This document shows, piece by piece, positions 1 to 7,430 of a stretch of DNA of 38,001 bases. The notes beneath the pieces are model-generated. The model was not told where the DNA came from. It saw nothing but the letters and a program-made list of their open reading frames with translations, and searched no databases. Positions within the stretch are counted from its first letter, which is position 1, and each line of letters begins with the position of its first letter. The position numbers and the translations under genes are program-made. Source of the DNA: an uncultured Bacteroidales bacterium (GTDB taxonomy: Bacteria; Bacteroidota; Bacteroidia; Bacteroidales; Bacteroidaceae); assembly GCA_902776455.1 (NCBI GenBank), contig CACYQI010000041.1:14842-52842 (forward strand), in the 5' to 3' direction.

Positions 1-34
1 ACCGGGGGCTTGCGCCCCCGTCTGTGGTCTCTCG
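1..34. repeat. Hairpin repeat, copy 1 (followed by tctgtggtctctcg)
   Basis: A 7-bp stem (3-9 with 14-20, loop 10-13) is followed directly by tctgtggtctctcg. The same arrangement recurs at 32977-33008. In both places it is followed by a gaca(c/t)caata motif and then by an 'acggattaaacgg' inverted repeat, so the three parts seem to travel as one composite intergenic element. The left edge of the copy may lie outside the window. Confidence 0.6.
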
Positions 35-167
35 TCCCTTGACTTCGTCGACCTTTGGTTCGGGACTTTAGAGTAAGCCCCCATGAGCTGCTTTTCGTCA
101 GGTAAGCCGATGGATAGGAGCATCAATTTAGGTGCGCATGCTTTTCCCCGGACACCAATAGTTTTTA

Positions 168-377
168 ACAACGGATTGAACGGATTAAACGGATAACCTC
201 TAACATCGAAAGACACGAAAGACTTCGCACGCAACTCCCCTCCCCTCTAAGGGGAGGGGTAAGGGGGTGGGGTACATCACACGGAAATATAACCACAGAT
301 TGAGCTGATTAAGCTGACTATATCATTTTATTATTGTCGGCTTCTGACTAATCCGTTTAATCCGTTCAATCCGTTGT
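168..377. repeat. Element bounded by perfect 27-bp inverted repeats
   Basis: Bases 168-194 and 351-377 are exact reverse complements over 27 bp. Each arm contains repeated 'acggatt(g/a)aac' units. The 156 bp between them carry no gene, but include a palindromic G/C-rich repeat (about 237-273) followed by a 'tcacacggaaat' motif that is also found near 28384 and, inverted, near 32500. A related shorter inverted pair lies at 33051-33135. The size and symmetry suggest a MITE-like or REP-like intergenic element. No transposase is present, and no target-site duplication was established. Confidence 0.6.
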
Positions 378-423
378 TTCTTACACGAACCCTGTCCTTG
401 AAATGTACGTTTCGCACAAGGAG

Positions 424-712
424 TCTGTCAAAAGTTTTCGCAATCGCCCTCGTTCTGACGGCTTCTTTGGGGCGCGGTGGCACTTTTGAACCCCGAAGGC
501 GGGAAATGCGCTTTAATCGAATCGCTGCTGGTAATCAGTCTGTTACAACGCCGCTCTTTACGACCCTTTGTTAAGAAAACAGCAACACGATAGGCTTTGT
601 TGCAAACAAAGGCATACTTTCTTGCCAAAAATGCCGTAAAACGATGGCAAAGTCAACGTGGAGAAAAACTCGACACAACGTGCTGTGTCGGCCTACACTC
701 CACGTTGCATTG
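424..712. repeat. Interspersed element, copy A
   Basis: This is one of three degenerate copies of the same intergenic sequence, all in the same orientation (others about 13573-13895 and 32530-32830). The first module runs from 'agttttcgca' through 'ggtggcact', 'ggaaatg' and 'aatcgaatcgctgctg'. The second module, about 230 bp further on, has repeated 'caacgtg' motifs and 'tgtcggc'. Short open frames in it (for example 374-574 and 571-873) resemble frames in the other copies only because the DNA is repeated. I do not call them genes. Confidence 0.6.
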
Positions 713-989
713 ACCGATGCCCCTTGAAGCCTCCGCCTTTTCACCGTTAAGCGGCAGCTTTTCATGTAAAGGATTTTCTGATGCACCGAGAGGCGTAATT
801 CCCAACGCGCACAGAGCGGACGCTTTGACAATAGCGGCAATCGTCGCCGTCCTCGCAGAAGTAGCCTGAGCAAAGACGACTTATTTCACCAAACGCAAAG
901 CTTTCACCGATTTATTCCAAGCAAAAGGACATCGTTTGCCAGAATTGTCTGACATTTTGTTCTTTTCGTCCCTCTATCGGCCTCTAAAA
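713..989. other. Non-coding stretch, no feature recognised
   Basis: Between interspersed element copy A and the efflux-operon promoter I see no convincing gene, RNA or repeat. The open frames here lack signal peptides, family motifs or a plausible start context. Confidence 0.5.
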
Positions 990-1021
990 TTTGGAAGAGA
1001 ACGATAAAAGTTGTACCTTTG
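990..1021 (+). promoter_or_regulatory. Bacteroidetes-type promoter of the efflux operon
   Basis: TTTG at 990-993 and TACCTTTG at 1014-1021 are separated by 20 bases. This fits the Bacteroidetes housekeeping consensus TTTG-N19-21-TAnnTTTG exactly. The ATG of the TolC-family gene lies 30 bases downstream, leaving a short leader. No other promoter of this quality was found between 1022 and 11219 on this strand, so it may drive the whole rightward run. Confidence 0.75.
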
Positions 1022-1051
1022 CATAGCAAAAAGCATACGAAACACAGATAA

Positions 1052-2383
1052 ATGAAAGCAAAAATCCTACTTCTCTTACTGCTCTGCACGGCATCGGCCT
1101 TCGCTCAGCAGACATGGACGTTGCAAGACTGCCTCGACTATGCGCTGAAGCATAACATCCAAGTGCAGAAGAACCGCATCAACGAAGAACGCGGCGAGGT
1201 GACACTTTGGCAAGACAAGGGCGCACTCTTCCCCAGCCTCAGCTTCAGCACGAACCAAAGCGTGGGCTATCGCCCGTTCACGGAAGTCATCAGCGTAGTG
1301 CAAGGCGACCAGGTGACGAGCACACGAAGCAACGTCACCTATCAGGGCACATACGGCCTGAACGCCAACGTAACCCTTTGGAACGGCGGCATCAACTACA
1401 AGAACATCAAGCAGCAGGAGCTGCAGAACCGCATCACGGCCCTCACTACCGAGCAAAGCGAGCTGACCATCCAGGAGCAGATAGCGCAACTCTACGTGCA
1501 AATCATGTACACGAAAGAGGCCGAGAAGGTCAACGAACAGCTTCTCTCTACCGCGCAAAGCCAGTACGACCGAGGCGTGGAGATGATGAAGCAGGGACAG
1601 ATGGCGAGGGCCGACGTCGTGCAGCTCGAAGCGCAACTGAGCAGCGCCAAGTTTTCCGTAGTGAACAGCAGGACGCAACTCGCCAACTACAAGCGGCAGC
1701 TGAAGGCGCTCCTCGAACTTGACCTCAACACGGCCTTCGACGTGGCTGGCACCATTCCGACGGACGAGCAGGTGCTGGCCGTCGTGCCGAGCGCTCAGGA
1801 AGCATACGCCAAAGCCATCGACGTGCGTCCAGAGATAAAGAGCGCTGAACTCAGCATCGAGGCAGCCGACATGCAGCTCAACATCGCCAAGCGGGGCTTC
1901 CTGCCCACCATCGGCGCAAGTGCAAGCCTGGGCAGCAACCACACCACCGGCAGCAAGAACGGATGGGGCGAACAGATGAAGACGAACCTCAACATGAGTG
2001 CCGGTCTGAACTTCAGCGTGCCTATCTTCGACAATCGTCGCAACCAGTCGAACGTCAAGACGGCCAAGCTGCAACAGCTCAACTCGAAGCTCGACCTGCA
2101 GGACAAGAAGAATGCGCTCTCAAGCACCATTGAGCAGTACTGGCTCAACGCCTATAACGGTCAGCAGAACTACATCGCAGCAAAGAGCCGCGTGAAGAGC
2201 CAGGAGGCAAGCTACGAGTTGCTGAACGAGCAGTTCCAGAACGGGCTGAAGAACACAGTCGATGTGCTGCAAGGCCGCGACAACGTCATCAGCGCCGAGC
2301 AAGACATGCTGCAGAGCAAGTACATGGCGTTGCTCAACATACAGCTCCTAAAGTTCTACACAGGAGAGAAGATTGAACTATAG
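1052..2383 (+). CDS. TolC family outer-membrane efflux protein
   Basis: This is the outer-membrane channel of a tripartite efflux system. The 443-residue protein starts with a clear signal peptide (about residues 1-18, ending SAFA before QQTWTLQDCL). 'TLQDCLDYALKHNIQVQ' is the typical opening of Bacteroidetes TolC-like proteins. It is followed by two long helix-rich halves with Gln/Ala/Asn-rich coiled coils (about 60-230 and 250-430), matching the internal duplication and usual length of OEP-family proteins. It is the first gene after a good promoter and is followed 116 bp later by the membrane-fusion lipoprotein, the ATPase and the permease. That context assigns it as the TolC partner of a MacAB-type pump. 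The substrate cannot be read from sequence. Confidence 0.93.
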   Translation: MKAKILLLLLLCTASAFAQQTWTLQDCLDYALKHNIQVQKNRINEERGEVTLWQDKGALFPSLSFSTNQSVGYRPFTEVISVVQGDQVTSTRSNVTYQGTYGLNANVTLWNGGINYKNIKQQELQNRITALTTEQSELTIQEQIAQLYVQIMYTKEAEKVNEQLLSTAQSQYDRGVEMMKQGQMARADVVQLEAQLSSAKFSVVNSRTQLANYKRQLKALLELDLNTAFDVAGTIPTDEQVLAVVPSAQEAYAKAIDVRPEIKSAELSIEAADMQLNIAKRGFLPTIGASASLGSNHTTGSKNGWGEQMKTNLNMSAGLNFSVPIFDNRRNQSNVKTAKLQQLNSKLDLQDKKNALSSTIEQYWLNAYNGQQNYIAAKSRVKSQEASYELLNEQFQNGLKNTVDVLQGRDNVISAEQDMLQSKYMALLNIQLLKFYTGEKIEL

Positions 2384-2386
2384 GAC

Positions 2387-2490
2387 TACCCTACCCCCTT
2401 TAGGGGAAAGCCTCTCCCGTGGGAGAGCGGGAAGTAAAGTTAAATTGCTAAATCGTACATACATTGTAAATCGTAAATCGTCAAATAGTA
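2387..2490. repeat. Short hairpins and aaatcgt repeats in the tolC-MFP spacer
   Basis: The spacer holds two small palindromes, cccctttagggg (about 2396-2407) and ctctcccgtgggagag (about 2411-2426). Then comes an A/T-rich run with repeated 'aaatcgt' (about 2446-2480). The hairpins resemble the palindromic G/C-rich repeats dispersed elsewhere in the window. They lack a T-run and are more likely repeat debris or mRNA-stability structures than terminators. Confidence 0.45.
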
Positions 2491-2499
2491 ATTAAAGTG

Positions 2500-3675
2500 A
2501 TGAGAAAGCACACATTCATCAAGGCAGCGTTGCTGATAACTGCGGCAGTCATTGTGAGCAGCTGCGAGAAGAAGATTGAGTTCACCTACACCGAGGTGGA
2601 GGCAGCAGTACAGGACGTCACGACGAGCGTGACGGCGACCGGCACCATCGAACCCGTGACGAGCGTCGATGTCGGCACACAGGTGAGCGGCATCGTCAGC
2701 AAGCTCTACGTCGATTACAACAGCGTGGTCAAGGCCGGCCAAATCATCGCAGAGCTGGACCGCACCAACCTCATGAGCGAGCTGAGCAGCGCACAGGCCA
2801 ACCTGAAGAGCGCACAGAGCGACCTCGACTACCAGAAGACCAACTACGAACGCTTCAAGGCGCTCTACGACAAAGGCCTCATCTCTGCCAACGACTACGA
2901 GCAGGCTCGCCTCTCGTACATCAAGTCGCAGCAGACGGTAACGCACCAGAAGGAGAGCGTCAAGAAGGCACAGACGAACCTGGGCTACGCCACCATCACC
3001 AGCCCCATCGACGGCGTCGTGCTGAAGAAGGAAGTGGAGGAAGGACAGACAGTTGCTTCGAGCTTCAACACCCCGACCCTCTTCACGATAGCCCGCGACC
3101 TGACCGACATGCGCGTCATAGCCGACGTTGACGAGGCCGACATCGGCGAAGTGAAGGAAGGACAGCGCGTCAGCTTCACGGTCGATGCCTTCCCCAACGA
3201 CACCTTCGAGGGAGCCGTGACGCAAGTGCGACAGCAGCCTACGACGGAAAGCAACGTCGTGACCTACGAAGTAGTCATCAGCGCGCCCAATCAGGACCTT
3301 AAGCTCAAGCCCGGCCTGACTGCCAACGTCAACATCTACACGCTCGAAATGCCCGGCGTGCTTACCATCCCCAACAAGGCGCTCCGCTTCAAGCCCAGCG
3401 AGGCAATGCTCAACGAGGGCGAGACGATAACAGACATCGAAAGCCCCGTGAAGGTGTGGACGAAGGAAGGGCCGAACCTCAAGGCCATCGCCGTGCAGAC
3501 AGGCGTCACCAACGGCACGCTGACACAAGTGACGGGCGGCTTGCAGGCAGGCACAAAGGTCATTACCGACGTGCAGAGCAACATGCCCGACCTCGAAGAC
3601 GAGCAGCAGCAGAACAGCAACCCCTTCATGCCTAAGCCCAGGAACAGAAACCAAGATAAGGATAAGAAGAAATAA
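2500..3675 (+). CDS. Periplasmic adaptor (membrane-fusion) lipoprotein, HlyD/MacA type
   Basis: This adaptor connects the inner-membrane ABC transporter to TolC. I chose the ATG at 2500. A GTG at 2497 immediately precedes it and would add only one residue. A lipoprotein signal ends in VSSC (Cys22), so the adaptor is probably lipid-anchored. Family layout is clear: first half-lipoyl domain (about 45-84, 'VSGIVSKLYVDYNSVVKAGQ'), an alpha-hairpin (about 85-150), the second half-lipoyl ('ITSPIDGVVLKKEVEEGQ'), beta-barrel and membrane-proximal domains, and a polar Lys/Asn-rich tail. Its 391 residues are normal for MacA-like adaptors. It sits between the TolC-like gene and the ABC genes. Confidence 0.92.
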   Translation: MRKHTFIKAALLITAAVIVSSCEKKIEFTYTEVEAAVQDVTTSVTATGTIEPVTSVDVGTQVSGIVSKLYVDYNSVVKAGQIIAELDRTNLMSELSSAQANLKSAQSDLDYQKTNYERFKALYDKGLISANDYEQARLSYIKSQQTVTHQKESVKKAQTNLGYATITSPIDGVVLKKEVEEGQTVASSFNTPTLFTIARDLTDMRVIADVDEADIGEVKEGQRVSFTVDAFPNDTFEGAVTQVRQQPTTESNVVTYEVVISAPNQDLKLKPGLTANVNIYTLEMPGVLTIPNKALRFKPSEAMLNEGETITDIESPVKVWTKEGPNLKAIAVQTGVTNGTLTQVTGGLQAGTKVITDVQSNMPDLEDEQQQNSNPFMPKPRNRNQDKDKKK

Positions 3676-3683
3676 ATCGTGAC

Positions 3684-3785
3684 TAGAGGTTAGTGGTTAG
3701 AGGTTAGTGGTTAGAGAATACCTTTGGACCCTAACCCGCATCCCCAACTATCCTCTAACCTCTAACCCCTAACCTCTAACCTCTG
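3684..3785. repeat. Long inverted repeat of ggttag units between adaptor and ATPase genes
   Basis: Left arm 3684-3716 is built from repeated 'aggttag(t/a)g' units. Right arm 3752-3785 is its approximate reverse complement built from 'cctctaac' units. About 35 bp separate them. The arms can form a hairpin of around 30 bp. The right arm ends four bases before the ATPase start codon, so in mRNA the structure would lie over the translation-initiation region. It is both a tandem repeat and an inverted repeat. Confidence 0.65.
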
Positions 3786-3789
3786 AACT

Positions 3790-4542
3790 ATGAATTCAAA
3801 TAAGGTAGTCATCGAGCTGCAGGACGTCCGTCGCGAGTTCCATGTAGGCAGCGAGGTGGTGAAGGCACTCCGAGGCGTCAGCTTCAAGATATGCGAAGGC
3901 GAGTTCGTCACCATCATGGGCAAGTCTGGTTCGGGCAAGAGCACGTTGCTCAACCAACTGGGCTGCCTCGACACACCCTCCAGCGGCGAGTACATCCTGG
4001 ACGGCGTGCCTGTGCGCAAGATGAAACGCAGCGAGCGAGCTGTCCTCCGCAACCGCAAGATAGGATTCATCTTCCAGAACTACAACCTGCTGGCCAAGAC
4101 GACGGCAGTAGAAAACGTGGAGCTGCCCCTGATGTACAACAAGACGTACAACGCCCGCCAGCGCAGAGAAGCAGCCGTCAAGGCGTTGCAGGCCGTGGGA
4201 CTGGGCGACCGTCTCGACCACAAGAGCAACCAGATGTCGGGCGGACAGATGCAACGCGTCGCCATCGCACGCGCTTTGGTCAACAACCCGGCCGTCATCC
4301 TGGCCGACGAAGCGACGGGCAACCTCGACACGCGCACTTCGTTCGAGATTCTCTGCCTCTTCCAGGAGCTGCACCGACAGGGACGCACCATCATCTTCGT
4401 CACGCACAACCCCGAAATAGCACAGTACAGCAGCCGCAACATCACGCTCCGCGACGGTAAGATACGCGAGGACGTGGTGAACCCGAACATCCTCGATGCC
4501 CGGGAAGCCCTTGCGGCCCTGCCAAAGACAAACGACGACTGA
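3790..4542 (+). CDS. ABC transporter ATP-binding protein (MacB/LolD type)
   Basis: This is the nucleotide-binding subunit powering the efflux system. All ABC motifs are intact in 250 residues: Walker A GKSGSGKST (44-52), Q-loop Gln96 in FIFQNYNL, signature MSGGQMQRVAIARAL (149-163), Walker B VILADEATGNLD (169-180, catalytic Glu174) and H-loop His206 in VTHNPE. The signature and 'DEATGNLD' are typical of the MacB/LolD/FtsE subgroup, which partners four-TM permeases. Here ATPase and permease are separate genes rather than the fused MacB of Proteobacteria, as is usual in Bacteroidetes. It lies between the adaptor and permease genes on the same strand. Confidence 0.95.
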   Translation: MNSNKVVIELQDVRREFHVGSEVVKALRGVSFKICEGEFVTIMGKSGSGKSTLLNQLGCLDTPSSGEYILDGVPVRKMKRSERAVLRNRKIGFIFQNYNLLAKTTAVENVELPLMYNKTYNARQRREAAVKALQAVGLGDRLDHKSNQMSGGQMQRVAIARALVNNPAVILADEATGNLDTRTSFEILCLFQELHRQGRTIIFVTHNPEIAQYSSRNITLRDGKIREDVVNPNILDAREALAALPKTNDD

Positions 4543-4564
4543 CCGGACAAAGCACGCTCTTCCC

Positions 4565-4630
4565 ATTGCTCCTACATGAAGGAGTGATTGCTCCAACATG
4601 AAGGAGCAATTGCTCTTACATGTAGGAGCA
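4565..4630. repeat. Three 22-bp palindromic tandem repeats
   Basis: Three contiguous 22-bp units (4565-4586, 4587-4608, 4609-4630) follow the pattern attgctc(c/t)(t/a)acatg(a/t)agga. Each is a near-perfect palindrome, because the consensus reads almost the same on both strands. They fill the spacer between the ATPase stop and the permease start. There are no variable spacers, so this is not CRISPR. They could be an mRNA processing or stability signal or a dyad protein-binding site. Confidence 0.7.
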
Positions 4631-4670
4631 ACGAACCAAACAGGTTAAACAGAACATAACAACACAAGAA

Positions 4671-5894
4671 ATGAGCATAACCAACCTATTGAAAGTGGCC
4701 ATGACTGCCATCATGAGCAACAAGTTCCGCTCCTTCCTAAGCATGCTTGGCATCATCATCGGCGTGGCGGCCGTCATCATCATGATGGCCATCGGACAAG
4801 GTTCGAAGCAAAGCATCCGCGAAGACCTCAGCAAGATGGGCACCAACTTGCTCACCATCCGACCGGGCGGCGAGATGCGAGGCGGTGTCCGACTCGACCC
4901 GTCGGCCATGCAGACGCTCAAACAGGCTGACTACGAGAGCATCCTCAGCGAAGCAACTCTCGTCACGCACGTCAGCCCCGAAGTGACCAGCGGCGGACAA
5001 GTCATCTATGGCTCCAAGAATACAAACAGTACGATGTACGGCGAGAGTCCCGACTACATGACCATCAAGCTCTGGGACATCAAGAGCGGCGACTGCTTTA
5101 CGGAAGAAGACGTACTGAAGAGCGCCAAGGTCTGCGTCGTCGGCACCACGATTGTGAAGGAACTCTTCGGTAGCGAAGATGCCGACTGCGTGGGCAAAGT
5201 CATCCGCTTCAAGAGCATACCTTTCCGCATCGTCGGCGTGCTGAAGTCGAAAGGCTACAACAACTGGGGCATGGATCAGGATAATGTGATGATTGCGCCC
5301 TACACGACAGTAATGAAACGCATAGCAGCCCAGACCTTCTACAGCAGCATCGTGATGAGCGCCCTTGCCGAAGAACTGAGCGACGACGCCATCGAGGAGG
5401 TGACGCAGATACTGCGCCGCAACCACAAACTCAAGGACGATGCCGAGGACGACTTTACCATTCGCTCCCAAGCCGAATGGATGGAGACGATGTCGTCCAC
5501 TATGGACACCATCACGCTCATACTCGTCGTGGCAGCCGCCTTCTCGTTGCTCGTGGCAGGCATCGGCATCATGAACATCATGCTCGTGAGCGTCACGGAG
5601 CGCACCAAAGAGATAGGTCTGCGCATGAGCGTCGGTGCCCGAGGCATCGACATTATGAGCCAGTTCCTCATCGAAAGCGTGCTCATATCGCTGACGGGCG
5701 CCTTGCTTGGCGTCGCCCTCGGCTACGGGGGCAGCTGGTTGGCACGGGATGTACTGATGATACCCAGCAGCGTTCCCTTCTGGAGCGTGGGCCTCAGCTT
5801 CTGCATCTGTGCCTTCATCGGCATCTTCTTCGGCTACGTTCCTGCCCGCAAAGCAGCGCTCATGGACCCAATCGAGGCGATAAGATATGAATAA
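4671..5894 (+). CDS. ABC transporter permease, MacB/FtsX family
   Basis: This is the transmembrane subunit of the efflux pump. The 407-residue protein has the MacB layout: TM1 (about 21-42, 'LGIIIGVAAVIIMMAIGQG'), a large periplasmic MacB_PCD domain (about 45-275), then three C-terminal TM segments (about 280-308, 325-350, 368-392) forming the FtsX domain. Family hallmarks include 'GIGIMNIMLVSVTERTKEIGLR' (in part) and the terminal 'PARKAALMDPIEAIRYE'. With the upstream ATPase, adaptor and TolC-like genes it completes a MacAB-TolC-type exporter. Such systems move peptides, lipids, siderophores or drugs. Nothing here decides which. Confidence 0.94.
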   Translation: MSITNLLKVAMTAIMSNKFRSFLSMLGIIIGVAAVIIMMAIGQGSKQSIREDLSKMGTNLLTIRPGGEMRGGVRLDPSAMQTLKQADYESILSEATLVTHVSPEVTSGGQVIYGSKNTNSTMYGESPDYMTIKLWDIKSGDCFTEEDVLKSAKVCVVGTTIVKELFGSEDADCVGKVIRFKSIPFRIVGVLKSKGYNNWGMDQDNVMIAPYTTVMKRIAAQTFYSSIVMSALAEELSDDAIEEVTQILRRNHKLKDDAEDDFTIRSQAEWMETMSSTMDTITLILVVAAAFSLLVAGIGIMNIMLVSVTERTKEIGLRMSVGARGIDIMSQFLIESVLISLTGALLGVALGYGGSWLARDVLMIPSSVPFWSVGLSFCICAFIGIFFGYVPARKAALMDPIEAIRYE

Positions 5895-5936
5895 GAGACC
5901 CTCCCCGACCCTCCCTTAAAGGGAGGGAGACAGATG
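5893..5936. repeat. Palindromic G/C-rich interspersed repeat
   Basis: ccctcccttaaagggaggg forms a hairpin just after the permease stop. It belongs to the same family as copies near 237-273, 14308-14345, 14425-14461 and 28341-28380. A related stretch lies within the next gene (6001-6030). Confidence 0.55.
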
Positions 5937-5976
5937 GCAAATGATTAAATGTTAAATATAATTAAATATATCGATT

Positions 5977-6669
5977 ATGAAAACTAACTCATTATTAAGT
6001 ATCCCCTTTAAGGGGAGGTTTGGAGGGGTCTTTGTCCTTCTGTTCTGCCTGCCCCTCTGCCTCATGGCAGGGAAGAGAGACTACATGAAAGACCCGAAGT
6101 ATCTGCTCGGAGCCGTGCCCGAAGTGGATGGCATCGTCACCTTCCAGAAGAACTTCACCGTGACGGACAAGAGCGAACAGCAAATCTACAACATCCTGGC
6201 CGCCTACGTCAAGAACTCACTCGTTGCCGGAGCCATCCAGTTCCCTAAGTCGGAATACACACGCGTCATCTCCGAAGAGAGGGAGAACGGCACGATAGTG
6301 GCCCGCGTGGACGAGTACATGACCTTCAGCCATGTGTTCCTCAACCTCGACCGCACCCGCTTCCGCTACCTCTTGAGCGCTACCGTCAAAGAGCAGAAAG
6401 TGAGCCTCGTAATCACACAAATCTCGTACTACTACAACGAGGACATGGACGGCAACAACGGCGTACACTACAAAGCCGAGGAATGGATCTCGGACAAGGA
6501 AGCCGTCAACAAGAAAGGCACCCGCCTCTATCCCCGTAGCGGCAAGTTCCGCCACATGACCGTGGACCGCGTAGAGGCTATCTTCAATGGCTTCATGGAC
6601 GCTCTCTCCTCAATGGAGATCGAGGATCAGGTCCTGACAAAGAAGAGAAAAGGTATCGTAGAAGACTAA
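5977..6669 (+). CDS. Secreted DUF4468-like protein
   Basis: The 230-residue protein has an N-terminal signal peptide (hydrophobic about 19-31, FVLLFCLPLCLMA). The mature part opens with 'VPEVDGIVTFQKNFTV' and continues with 'EQQIYNILAAYVKNSL', the pattern I associate with DUF4468 in Bacteroidetes (from memory, unverified). DUF4468 has no established biochemical role. The oddity is that codons 9-18 (6001-6030) read through a palindromic G/C-rich repeat found in intergenic DNA elsewhere in the window, giving an unusual SIPFKGRFGG stretch ahead of the hydrophobic core. It lies 82 bp after the permease and 6 bp before the next gene, so it is probably cotranscribed. Confidence 0.7.
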   Translation: MKTNSLLSIPFKGRFGGVFVLLFCLPLCLMAGKRDYMKDPKYLLGAVPEVDGIVTFQKNFTVTDKSEQQIYNILAAYVKNSLVAGAIQFPKSEYTRVISEERENGTIVARVDEYMTFSHVFLNLDRTRFRYLLSATVKEQKVSLVITQISYYYNEDMDGNNGVHYKAEEWISDKEAVNKKGTRLYPRSGKFRHMTVDRVEAIFNGFMDALSSMEIEDQVLTKKRKGIVED

Positions 6670-6675
6670 ACAGCC

Positions 6676-7407
6676 ATGAACACCCGACTTCTATCGCTCT
6701 GCTTGCTCTTGCTCACGGCTGCCGATGCCCTGAGCCAATGCAAATACTGCAACTCGTACGAAGACTTCGTCAAGGACAAGTGGCAGCCGCTGGACACCCT
6801 CTACAGCAAAAAGCACGGGAACGGCTATGTGTTCCTGTGGGGAGTAGGTGGATATAAGCTGACCACGGGAGACAAAGCCACCGACGCGACAGTGAAGAAA
6901 TCCTTTGCTGCGATGCAAGGAGATAATCTCTTCGTAAATGGTCACAGGCTAAAGTGCGGCAAGCAGAGTATGGGTAAAGGCTTCTGCAAGGCAGCCCGCA
7001 TCAACCGCTACAACATCGTCTTCACCAGCAACATCATGCCGGCCGATTACAACTCCTCCCAGATGGCGGGAGCTATGGCGGCTACAATAGGAGCAATGGC
7101 AGTACAAGGAGGAGCAATAGGCGGTGCCGTGGCAGGCTTAGCAGGAGGCATTGTCGGAGGCACCATGAGCGGAGTGCAAGCCACTAAGACCATGAAGCAT
7201 CCCGTTTGCCACATCGTTGCTCCTTCATCCGAAGACGAGAAGCAAACAACCATAGTGCCCCTCGACGACCAGCTTATGGACAAGCTTCTCCTGAGCCGTA
7301 ACCTCACCAAACTGCACGACAAATACTACGCCGAGAAGGACAAGGACAAACGCATGCAAGCCAGCCGCGTCATCCCCATCCTCGAGAAGGCAGGCATCAT
7401 CGAATAA
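6676..7407 (+). CDS. Secreted glycine-zipper protein of unknown function
   Basis: I do not recognise a characterised function. The 243-residue protein has a signal peptide (about 1-20, ending ALSQ). It then has a globular region with six cysteines (CKYCNSY near the mature N-terminus, KCGKQ, FCKAARI, VCHIV) and a strongly hydrophobic Gly/Ala segment (about 130-166, 'GGAIGGAVAGLAGGIVGG') resembling a glycine zipper that could insert in a membrane. A Lys-rich helical tail ends it. The middle region ('GYKLTTGDK...GDNLFVNG') recalls the Bacteroidales family DUF6563, but only from memory. It starts 6 bp after the DUF4468-like gene and probably forms a functional pair with it. Confidence 0.6.
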   Translation: MNTRLLSLCLLLLTAADALSQCKYCNSYEDFVKDKWQPLDTLYSKKHGNGYVFLWGVGGYKLTTGDKATDATVKKSFAAMQGDNLFVNGHRLKCGKQSMGKGFCKAARINRYNIVFTSNIMPADYNSSQMAGAMAATIGAMAVQGGAIGGAVAGLAGGIVGGTMSGVQATKTMKHPVCHIVAPSSEDEKQTTIVPLDDQLMDKLLLSRNLTKLHDKYYAEKDKDKRMQASRVIPILEKAGIIE

Positions 7408-7430
7408 AATCCATCAAACCCTTCAGCCCT

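Noticed and set aside
1076-2074. 332-residue minus frame, and similar antisense frames at 2440-3654, 3796-4599, 9793-10695, 15836-16945, 26418-27404 and 33446-34138
   Set aside because: All overlap well-supported genes on the other strand and show no domain or signal of their own.
2497-2499. GTG start for the membrane-fusion protein
   Set aside because: An ATG follows immediately. It adds one residue only and does not change the signal peptide.
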